Shown here: positions 1 through 5,437 of the stretch, in pieces
Layout: each line of letters opens with the position of its first letter
Numbering within the stretch: the stretch's first letter is position 1
NCBI GenBank assembly: GCA_018817245.1
Contig: JAHIUG010000084.1
Span: 1-9,289 of the forward strand
Source: Patescibacteria group bacterium
Lineage (GTDB): Bacteria > Patescibacteriota > Patescibacteriia > 2-12-FULL-60-25
Reading direction: 5' to 3'
Length of the DNA: 9,289 bases
Notes under the pieces: model-generated
Databases searched by the model: none
What the model was told of the DNA's origin: nothing
Seen by the model: the letters and a program-made list of their open reading frames with translations, nothing else
Translations under genes and position numbers: made by a program

Positions 1-13
1 ATTTTTAAAAAAA

Positions 14-104
14 TGTTATGTGTTATGTGTTACGTGTTATGTGTTATGTGTTATGTGTTATGTGTTACGTGTTATGTGTTATGTGTTATGTGTTATGTGT
101 TATG
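14..104. repeat. Tandem heptamer array (TGTTAYG)13
   Basis: There are thirteen uninterrupted 7-base units. Eleven are TGTTATG; units 3 (28-34) and 8 (63-69) are TGTTACG. The array decays at 105 into TGTTTAT. The two variant units are five units apart, which gives a 35-bp higher-order period for the first ten units and suggests that a five-unit block was duplicated. Read on the minus strand, the unit contains TAA once per 7 bases, so it places stops in all three frames. The same heptamer family returns at 5133-5167. Confidence 0.95.
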
Positions 105-209
105 TGTTTATGAATGAGTAGTTATTGTATTCAATAGAACGTCTAAATGATTCAAATGAGTGTTCTTGATATCCATAACGATACAAACCAAACAATCGTT
201 AGTCAAGGT

Positions 210-234
210 AAAACTAAAAACGCACAACCGTGCG
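210..234 (-). terminator. Possible intrinsic terminator after ftsA
   Basis: On the minus strand, CGCAC-GGTT-GTGCG forms a perfect 5-bp GC-rich stem with a 4-base loop (221-234), immediately followed by TTTTTAGTTTT (220-210). It lies about 170 bases past the ftsA stop codon and in the right orientation to end the operon. The stem is short for a strong terminator, so this is a moderate call. Confidence 0.42.
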
Positions 235-297
235 AAATTACGAATTACTAATTGTACGAATATGACGAATTGGTTAACGAATTACTACTAATCTCTA

Positions 298-353
298 GAA
301 ATTAATAATTAGAAATTAGTTATTAACTTCCATAACCTGGAAACCATAACCCG
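298..353. repeat. Degenerate heptad tract after ftsA
   Basis: Read in steps of seven, the tract is GAAATTA, ATAATTA, GAAATTA, GTTATTA, ACTTCCA, TAACCTG, GAAACCA, TAACCCG. GAAATTA recurs 14 bases apart (298 and 312), and CCATAAC recurs 14 bases apart (330 and 344). It looks like a decayed relative of the cleaner heptamer tracts elsewhere in the window. The 7-base phase is visible but the units are divergent. Confidence 0.45.
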
Positions 354-404
354 AATGGAATTTATCTTTTGGGATCCAGGCTCTAGGTTACGTGTTCCAG
401 AATA

Positions 405-1676
405 CTATGGAATGAAGCTCTTAAAAACTCGCTTAACCGGATTGGATATCTTTGAAAAAAATCGCCCTCCTTTATTTTTTCCATCTGACCAGCTCCTTCT
501 AATGTTGACTTCACTCTGACGTTCAGCCTCATGCCCCCAAAGTACCAACCCGACTGATGTGCTAAATGTAGGATCAAGCGCTAATTCCGGCATTGATGTT
601 TGTACATTGGCGTAACCAACAGAACATGGTAAGTGTAGAATCCTTTTCCCTAACTCAACCATTCCCGGCAACTTTGCTCCACCGCCGGTTAACACAACAC
701 CAGCTGGCAGCATTCCCGATCGATCAATCTTTTTAAGTTCCTCTTCCACTTTTTCATATAACTCTTCGACTCGAGCCTCTATAATTTCACTAACATATTG
801 CAACGATACGATTTCACCCTGATCAGCTCCAAAATCTTTAAGATCAATTTGATCACGACTATCCACTTCACTCGGGATAGAATGCCCATGAGATCGCTTT
901 ATATTTTCCGCAACATCCAGAGAGATTCTCAATCCAATGGCTATATCGGAAGTTATGTGATCCGCGCCAATCGGTAGTGTTGAGGCATAAAGCAATTCCC
1001 CGTCTTCATACACGGCCATGCCCGTAGTAGTGGATCCAATGATTAAAACGCAGACTCCAAGCTCCCTTTGCCTTGGTTGAGTAACTGATTCAGCTGCGGC
1101 AAGAGGCGCATAAACAAGCTCAGCAATATCCAATCCGGTTCGAAACACTGCTTTTGTTATATTCCTTATATGGCTCAATAAACCCTGAATAACCTGTACT
1201 TCCGCTTCCAAACGAATACCTTGCATTCCAATCGGGTCTTTTATTCCTCCCTGTCCATCAACTGAAAATTCGCGAGGTAAAACGTGTAAAATCTCTTGAT
1301 TCGCCGGATTGATAAAAGCACGCGCTGATTCAAGCGCCCTAGCCACGTCTTCTGCTCGTATATCTCCGTCAGGACGTGAGACTCCAATAACACCCTTAGC
1401 CTCTTTAGAATTGATATGAGTGCCTCCTATGCCCACATATGCTTCCTGAATGGGAACGCCCACCAATCTCTCCGATTGTTCTAAAGCTCCGGATACTGAG
1501 CTAACAACATCTTCCAAAGAACTTATGCATCCTTTTGATATCCCACAGGATGGAATTTCTGTGACTCCTATTATATTCAAAACGCTGCGCTGATCATTAC
1601 TAAAAGTAAGCTGGCCAATTGCCACGCGTACAGAGGAGCTTCCCAAATCAAGCCCTACGAGCAAACGCTCTTTCAT
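405..1676 (-). CDS. ftsA: Cell division protein FtsA
   Basis: This is an actin-fold protein of 423 residues, a normal FtsA length, that tethers FtsZ filaments to the membrane at the division site. Visible features are the phosphate-1 motif GLDLGSSSV (residues 8-16), the FtsA-specific SHS2/1C region at roughly 84-165, the conserved IGADHITSDIAIGLR stretch after phosphate-2, the adenosine motif VVLTGGGAKLPG, and a basic amphipathic C-terminal helix ending RVFKSFIP that fits the family's membrane-targeting sequence. The phosphate-2 motif is unusual: residues 212-219 read IIGSTTTG where the family usually has DIGGGTxD. The ATG at 1676-1674 overlaps the dgkA stop as ATGA, implying translational coupling. 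No Shine-Dalgarno sequence is present. PilM is a related alternative, but the 1C region and tail favour FtsA. Confidence 0.93.
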   Translation of the reverse strand: MKERLLVGLDLGSSSVRVAIGQLTFSNDQRSVLNIIGVTEIPSCGISKGCISSLEDVVSSVSGALEQSERLVGVPIQEAYVGIGGTHINSKEAKGVIGVSRPDGDIRAEDVARALESARAFINPANQEILHVLPREFSVDGQGGIKDPIGMQGIRLEAEVQVIQGLLSHIRNITKAVFRTGLDIAELVYAPLAAAESVTQPRQRELGVCVLIIGSTTTGMAVYEDGELLYASTLPIGADHITSDIAIGLRISLDVAENIKRSHGHSIPSEVDSRDQIDLKDFGADQGEIVSLQYVSEIIEARVEELYEKVEEELKKIDRSGMLPAGVVLTGGGAKLPGMVELGKRILHLPCSVGYANVQTSMPELALDPTFSTSVGLVLWGHEAERQSEVNIRRSWSDGKNKGGRFFSKISNPVKRVFKSFIP

Positions 1677-2047
1677 ATAAGATCTAACAGTTTAACAAAA
1701 TACGGCCCCAAAATAATTAAGCCGATAATTACAGCAAAGATTGAGGCGATTAATACTGCGCCTGCCATTAAATCCTTAATGTCTTTTACGTACTGATGGA
1801 GTCGCGGTTTAAACAAATCCACCATGCGTTCAATCATGCTATTCACTAATTCTAGCACAAGAACCGCCCCTATAACCAGCAGCAGCGCGACTTTTTCAAA
1901 ACGTGGAATCGGAAAAATCAATAAAAACGCTATTACAAGCAAACCAACTGCCAACTGAATACGAAAACTACGCTCTGTTTTAAAAGCTACAAGAATCCCG
2001 CGCCATGCGTGGGAAAAACTTATCAATAAAGATTTTAGTGGATTCAT
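1673..2047 (-). CDS. dgkA: DgkA-family diacylglycerol/undecaprenol kinase
   Basis: This is a small integral membrane lipid kinase of 124 residues, typical of the family. Three hydrophobic segments are visible at about 32-48, 52-68 and 94-116. The family signature is present: E66-L-V-N69-S-M-I-E73 with VDL following, and K91-D92-L-M-A-G-A-V. These match the catalytic Glu, Asn, Glu and Asp positions of the family. In bacteria with a single membrane this family mostly phosphorylates undecaprenol to recycle the peptidoglycan lipid carrier; the substrate here cannot be told from sequence. Its stop overlaps the ftsA start by ATGA. An 83-base gap separates it from ybeY. No Shine-Dalgarno sequence precedes the ATG. 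Confidence 0.9.
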   Translation of the reverse strand: MNPLKSLLISFSHAWRGILVAFKTERSFRIQLAVGLLVIAFLLIFPIPRFEKVALLLVIGAVLVLELVNSMIERMVDLFKPRLHQYVKDIKDLMAGAVLIASIFAVIIGLIILGPYFVKLLDLI

Positions 2048-2079
2048 AGTTTATTCGGTGGTTTTTGTTTTTGGTATTC

Positions 2080-2100
2080 GGAAGTTGGAAATTGGAACTT
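2080..2100. repeat. Three-unit heptamer tract GGAARTT
   Basis: Three contiguous 7-base units, GGAAGTT, GGAAATT and GGAACTT, differ only at position 5. They lie in the gap between ybeY and dgkA. The tract is short, but it keeps the 7-base phase seen in other gaps of this window. Confidence 0.6.
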
Positions 2101-2115
2101 ATTCCTGTTTCCTTC

Positions 2116-2143
2116 ATTAGTAATTCGTTATTAGTAATTAGTA
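2116..2143. repeat. Four-unit heptamer tract ATTAGTA overlapping the ybeY stop
   Basis: The units are ATTAGTA (2116), ATTCGTT (2123), ATTAGTA (2130) and ATTAGTA (2137). The last two run into ybeY, so on the coding strand they specify its final residues (ITNY) and its TAA stop. The repeat therefore crosses a gene boundary. Confidence 0.75.
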
Positions 2144-2562
2144 ATTTTCCTCACAACACTTTCTTGCAGTCCGAACATCCGTTTTTCTTTTGCCTTTGTA
2201 TCATGGTCATAACCCAGAAGATGAAGTGTCCCATGTGAAATTAAACGTACAAGTTCTTCAGTAAACGGTATCTCGCGATCCTCAACGTCCCGCTTAACAT
2301 AATCTGATGCAACCATTATATCTCCCCAATCAACAGAGTTCTGCGGAAATGATGCGTCTGCGGAAAATGCCAGCACATTCGTCGATCCTTTTATCTTCCT
2401 ATAGCACTGATTCAATTCTTCCATCTCTTGTTCGCCCACAAACCGTATTGATAATGAACCGCGCTCTATACGACGAGCTGCCGTGAAAGTCTTGCGCACA
2501 GCCTTTTTGATCTGATCTTCCTTGATCACACGCGGTACTTTTCCGGAAATGTTAATGATCAT
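2131..2562 (-). CDS. ybeY: Endoribonuclease YbeY (rRNA maturation factor)
   Basis: This metal-dependent single-strand RNase of the UPF0054 family acts in 16S rRNA 3'-end maturation and ribosome quality control in the cytoplasm. It is 143 residues long, within the usual range. The zinc-binding motif is intact: H110-G-T-L-H114-L-L-G-Y-D-H120, the family H-x3-H-x5-H pattern. The upstream STNVLAFSAD stretch (60-69) corresponds to the usual TDVLSFP segment, with Asn in place of Asp. The start overlaps the stop of the preceding TSP3/FN3 gene as ATGA (2559-2562), so translation may be coupled. The C-terminal codons lie within a heptamer repeat. The order ybeY-dgkA-ftsA fits an ancestral cell-maintenance cluster. 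Confidence 0.95.
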   Translation of the reverse strand: MIINISGKVPRVIKEDQIKKAVRKTFTAARRIERGSLSIRFVGEQEMEELNQCYRKIKGSTNVLAFSADASFPQNSVDWGDIMVASDYVKRDVEDREIPFTEELVRLISHGTLHLLGYDHDTKAKEKRMFGLQESVVRKITNY

Positions 2563-3830
2563 GATGCTGTAGTTGGCGTTGCCGAAGGTTCAAAAGGCAA
2601 AGGCGTTCCGGGTTCTGGCAACATGATTTCCGGCATTCCACTTAATACCAGCGAATTCAACATCATAGAATAAGTGGTCCTGAAATTAATGAACGGTTGT
2701 TCATTCAATTCATACGTCATTACAAATATATTATCCTCCCAAGGAATATACGTGGTTAAAAGATTAGTCCCGACAATTCCTTCGTAACCTCCCTTGGAAC
2801 GAAACGGTATAACTTGAGTCGCAGTCACATCCGGGTTCTCAGCCAAATACCACTCAAGTATAGACTTTTTGTTTGGATTCTCTTTAATCGCGACCGTGAA
2901 CAACTCACCGTGCTGAGTATCGATTGTAGCTTGAGTGCCTTGTGCGGCGTTAAATGTTATTACCCAAGATGTCGGAATGCTCAAAACCCATCCAACCGGA
3001 GCGGTAATAATCTTTACCAACGCGGAATCCAAAAGTTTTACCGGAGCGGTTCCTGCGGGATTATAAAGATGGAACACCTCATTGCCGTCCAAAAATCCAT
3101 CTGCGTCAGTGTCAGGACTCTTTGAGTTGGTTCCATATAAAACTTCTTCCAAATCAGACAGTCCGTCAGAATCCGTGTCCAAACCGGCTGGCGGTAATTC
3201 CGGTCTAGTCGGAACAACTGCGATTTGAGTTTTAACCAATGCGCTCGCTTCGTCACTCGCATCCGACTCCCCCGCTTCATTGATAGCTCGAATACGATAA
3301 GTATAAGTGGCGCCAGATTCAACAGAAAGATCTAAAAAAGAAGTGCTGTTTGGAGGCAAGCTCGTGAGAGAAGAAAAATTCCCATCTCCGTCGTGTCTCT
3401 CTACGCGAAAACCCGATTCGTTTGCCGCAGCATCAGTCCATCTCAAAGAGACGCTCTGTGAATTTGTTGATGTGGCACTAACGTCAAATGGAGCGCTGGG
3501 AGCTTCAACAGAAGGAGTTTCTACCACAACAGCGGCCGGTGTCGGGACTGAGGCCGGGAAGAGCAATGAGCGATTGAAATAAACAAAACCGCCACCAATG
3601 GCAATCAATAAAAATACCGCAACTAATATTATTGGCAGCTTGCTTCTCTTTGGCGCGCCGGGCATGGCAACCGGAGCAACCTTCACCTCCTGCTTCTTTT
3701 TCTCCTCAACCGGCATTTGAAGACCGGCTCCGTAAAATTCAGTGGGGATTGTTGTGATATTCAACTCCACTTCTTTATCAGGCAGCGCCGGTGCGGCTGT
3801 CTCTTCTTTTTTGGATGGTTGATCAGTCAT
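2559..3830 (-). CDS. Membrane-anchored protein with FN3 and TSP3 calcium loops
   Basis: This 423-residue protein has no family name that I recognise. The order is a charged cytoplasmic tail (1-62), KRSK and one membrane span (about 65-85), a Pro/Val-rich linker, a fibronectin type III domain (about 110-200, with LRWTDAAANESGFRVER and TYTYRIRAINEAG), two thrombospondin type 3 calcium loops (DTDSDGLSDLEEVLYGTN at 218-235 and DTDADGFLDGNEV at 240-252), a C-terminal domain (about 262-395) and a Pro-rich tail. The positive residues before the span predict N-in, C-out topology. The TSP3 loops and C-terminal domain match those of the next upstream gene (4001-5080), so the two are paralogs. A surface adhesion or scaffold role is only inferred. 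The start ATG follows TAAAAAT with no Shine-Dalgarno sequence. The stop overlaps ybeY. Confidence 0.85.
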   Translation of the reverse strand: MTDQPSKKEETAAPALPDKEVELNITTIPTEFYGAGLQMPVEEKKKQEVKVAPVAMPGAPKRSKLPIILVAVFLLIAIGGGFVYFNRSLLFPASVPTPAAVVVETPSVEAPSAPFDVSATSTNSQSVSLRWTDAAANESGFRVERHDGDGNFSSLTSLPPNSTSFLDLSVESGATYTYRIRAINEAGESDASDEASALVKTQIAVVPTRPELPPAGLDTDSDGLSDLEEVLYGTNSKSPDTDADGFLDGNEVFHLYNPAGTAPVKLLDSALVKIITAPVGWVLSIPTSWVITFNAAQGTQATIDTQHGELFTVAIKENPNKKSILEWYLAENPDVTATQVIPFRSKGGYEGIVGTNLLTTYIPWEDNIFVMTYELNEQPFINFRTTYSMMLNSLVLSGMPEIMLPEPGTPLPFEPSATPTTAS

Positions 3831-3845
3831 ATTTTTAATGTTTTT

Positions 3846-3990
3846 GTCATCTCGGCCAATGCGGAGATATCTTCCGAACCTGTCATCTCGACCAACGCGG
3901 AGAGATCTCGTTCGAAAAAATTTCTCTGCCTGCCGGCAGGCAGATCCGCTCCGCCCAGAAAGCTTTCTGGGCTCCGGTCGAAATGACAGG
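3846..3990. repeat. REP/BIME-like palindromic element between the TSP3 paralogs
   Basis: This compact inverted-repeat element lies in a 170-base intergenic gap. A 27-bp head (GTCATCTCGRCCAAYGCGG then AGAKATCT) occurs twice, at 3846-3872 and 3882-3908, with 24 of 27 bases the same. The right end (3976-3990) is the reverse complement of 3879-3893 at 14 of 15 positions, giving terminal inverted repeats around CCTGTCATYTCGACC. Inside are two perfect 20-bp palindromes: TCTGCCTGCCGGCAGGCAGA (3925-3944) and GCCCAGAAAGCTTTCTGGGC (3953-3972). On the coding strand the first is followed four bases later by a run of six T, so it could also act as a leaky terminator or an mRNA 3'-end stabiliser. There is no transposase; it would be a non-autonomous repeat. 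Confidence 0.8.
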
Positions 3991-4000
3991 CAAGAAGCGT

Positions 4001-5080
4001 CTACGGCAGTATGTTCATATTCTGAATTATGTAATCGTAAATCGACGGAAAATCATAAGTAGTGGCTCCGTTTGTCATATAACGCACTACAACAACGGAT
4101 GTATCTACTACAAGATATGTGGTCAGACCGTCCAAGGATTGTTGTGAGTCATATCCCGCTTTTGTTGTAAGAGTGGCCATACTTTCAGGATCAACAGTTG
4201 GCTCATTTACGGATAACCAAGCGCCAAACGGCATGCCCGCCGGCTTTGGACTGAAGTGGAAAGAAAGATTTGTAAGTGTTCCTGTGTCCACCCTGTAGTC
4301 ACCGGGAGCTGTGGCATCCAGACCCAAGGTCCAGCTTGCCGGCAAAAGTACGCTCCAAATATTTCCAATTGTTGCCATGCGAAAACGTACAGAGTCAGCC
4401 AAACGAGTGCCTGCCATTGCCGGGTCATAACCATTTTGCACTTCTGACGCATCCTGAAATCCATCACCATCGCTGTCAGCCAAACTTACATTTGTGCCAA
4501 AAACATTTTCTTCTGCGTCTGTTAAACCGTCATTATCCGTGTCTTGTGCCGCAACAGGCTGAACTATTATTGGTGGTGTTGGCGCGATTGCCTGAGGTGG
4601 AGGTAATTCAACTCCTTCTGGCGGCTGCGTTACAGGCTCTTCTTCCAACACAGGCGGTTCTTCGATAATCATTTCTTCTTCAACTGGGGCCACGATCGCC
4701 GGTGCCTCCGGTGCTCCCGGTTTAATCAACAAATACCAAGCAGCTGTTCCGGCTGCCACCAAAACAACCACTACTGCCAACACTATGATTAGCGGTTTAA
4801 ATATTGAGCTCTTTAGCGCAACCTCTGTAGCTGATTCGGTAGATGGTTTTTCTTTTGGTTCTATATCCAAATCCCCAAAAATATCTTCAGGCTCTTTACC
4901 CCCTTTATTTTCAAAGGGAGATTCGACCGCCGGCTCCGGAGCCTCTTCCGACTTCGGCGGCTCACTCACCTTTGTTTCAACAGAAGGCGGCCTCGGCGGT
5001 ACTGGTGGGGGTGTTGGCGGCGTCGGCTTTGGCGACGTTGTTGGTTCTACTGGCAGATTTGATGGAGCATCGTCAAACAT
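4001..5080 (-). CDS. Membrane-anchored protein with TSP3 calcium loops
   Basis: This 359-residue protein has no family name that I recognise. It has a long acidic and Pro-rich cytoplasmic tail (1-90, including PPTPPPVPPRPP), one membrane span (about 96-119, preceded by Lys and so probably N-in), a Pro/Glu linker (120-175), two thrombospondin type 3 loops (DTDNDGLTDAEENVFGTN at 180-197, DSDGDGFQDASEV at 202-214) and a C-terminal domain (about 225-359). That domain aligns by eye with the C-terminus of the 2559-3830 product: LADS/LLDS, then VLLPASW/LSIPTSW, a TTYLV/TTYIP strand, and a closing IYDYIIQNMNIL/TYSMMLNSLVL helix. It lacks the FN3 module. Ca2+-dependent folding is expected from the DxDxDG loops; the function is unknown. 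The start follows TAAAAAT with no Shine-Dalgarno sequence. Confidence 0.85.
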   Translation of the reverse strand: MFDDAPSNLPVEPTTSPKPTPPTPPPVPPRPPSVETKVSEPPKSEEAPEPAVESPFENKGGKEPEDIFGDLDIEPKEKPSTESATEVALKSSIFKPLIIVLAVVVVLVAAGTAAWYLLIKPGAPEAPAIVAPVEEEMIIEEPPVLEEEPVTQPPEGVELPPPQAIAPTPPIIVQPVAAQDTDNDGLTDAEENVFGTNVSLADSDGDGFQDASEVQNGYDPAMAGTRLADSVRFRMATIGNIWSVLLPASWTLGLDATAPGDYRVDTGTLTNLSFHFSPKPAGMPFGAWLSVNEPTVDPESMATLTTKAGYDSQQSLDGLTTYLVVDTSVVVVRYMTNGATTYDFPSIYDYIIQNMNILP

Positions 5081-5084
5081 ATTT

Positions 5085-5119
5085 TTAGAAGCTGGAAGTT
5101 AAAAGTTAGAAGTTAGAAG
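5085..5119. repeat. Five-unit heptamer tract TTAGAAG
   Basis: The contiguous 7-base units are TTAGAAG, CTGGAAG, TTAAAAG, TTAGAAG and TTAGAAG. On the coding strand this is the leader of the 4001-5080 gene, reading CTTCTAA again and again. The final unit abuts the A-rich sequence before the ATG. TAA recurs every 7 bases, so stops fall in all three frames just ahead of the start codon. Confidence 0.8.
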
Positions 5120-5132
5120 TTAATTTATCACA

Positions 5133-5167
5133 TGTTACTTGTTATGTGCTATGTGTTACGTGTTTTT
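5133..5167. repeat. Second TGTTAYG heptamer tract
   Basis: The units are TGTTACT, TGTTATG, TGCTATG, TGTTACG and TGTTTTT. This is the same heptamer family as the 13-unit array at 14-104, here shorter and more diverged. It sits directly after the stop of the small membrane protein gene and 13 bases from the TTAGAAG tract, so two unrelated heptamer families share one 85-base gap. Confidence 0.8.
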
Positions 5168-5432
5168 ATTGTTGCGGAGCTCCACCTGGCCAATTGGCAC
5201 GCTCAATCTCTACCTTCACAGTTTCATCTCCCTCAGCCCATGCTTCTTCAGTAGGAGTGGATTCAAGCGATCGCGTTCCCGGCACAGTCTCTACAACCGG
5301 CGAGCGGCTCAATCCCCCATCTGGTCCTAATCCTACCATAGCTCGTTTGCGCAAGATAAGTACACCAACAAAAATGATCGCGGCTACAAGCAAGGCGAGA
5401 ATGAAATAATAGATGAGGTTTCGTCGTTCCAT
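5166..5432 (-). CDS. Small single-pass membrane protein
   Basis: This 88-residue protein has no family that I recognise. A hydrophobic helix at residues 7-27 (YYFILALLVAAIIFVGVLIL) is flanked by MERR on one side and RKR on the other, so topology by the positive-inside rule is ambiguous. The remaining 58 residues are polar, Gly/Pro-rich and acidic, with no cysteines and no sortase or lipobox motif. The ATG lies five bases after the stop of the giant cysteine-rich gene, so the two are almost certainly co-transcribed and probably translationally coupled. The start is preceded by TAAAAAAT, much like the two TSP3 genes. A role as a membrane partner for the secreted protein is a guess from position only. 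Confidence 0.75.
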   Translation of the reverse strand: MERRNLIYYFILALLVAAIIFVGVLILRKRAMVGLGPDGGLSRSPVVETVPGTRSLESTPTEEAWAEGDETVKVEIERANWPGGAPQQ

Positions 5433-5437
5433 ATTTT

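Larger units (their letters stand above)
1..404. other. Non-coding region downstream of ftsA
   Basis: I find no credible gene in these 404 bases; the only reading frame that enters it is an out-of-frame shadow of the ftsA 3' end. It is strongly AT-rich. It holds a 7-bp tandem array (14-104), a 7-bp inverted repeat with arms at 176-182 and 195-201 around a 12-base loop, a short GC hairpin with a T-run on the minus strand (210-234), four scattered copies of ACGAAT (240, 256, 265, 277), and a degenerate heptad tract (298-353). ftsZ, which often follows ftsA, is not here; it could lie beyond the left edge. Confidence 0.7.

Noticed and set aside
14..104. CRISPR array
   Set aside because: The units are 7 bases long and contiguous, with no spacers.
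176..201. Inverted repeat TAACGAT/ATCGTTA as an operator
   Set aside because: It is a 7-bp arm pair around a 12-base loop with no promoter or regulated gene next to it; a chance match in AT-rich sequence is likely.
302..326. Inverted repeat TTAATAA/TTATTAA as the ftsA terminator
   Set aside because: It is a 7-bp stem of A-T pairs only with an 11-base loop, and it is explained by the heptad tract; too weak to terminate.
3038..3322. 94-residue minus-strand frame inside the FN3/TSP3 gene
   Set aside because: It is a different frame of a gene with clear FN3 and TSP3 domains, and its residues show no recognisable family.
3717..4062. Two short plus-strand frames running through the palindromic element
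   Set aside because: They are translations of a repeat element and of antisense sequence, with no domain and no conserved start.
4276..4668. 130-residue plus-strand open frame, Leu/His-rich
   Set aside because: It is antisense to the TSP3 gene at 4001-5080, whose domains are clear. Its composition reflects the opposite-strand Pro/Glu linker.
4785..5102. Gly/Ser-rich plus-strand open frame
   Set aside because: It is the antisense of the Pro/Glu-rich tail of the 4001-5080 product. Gly runs are the expected complement of Pro codons.
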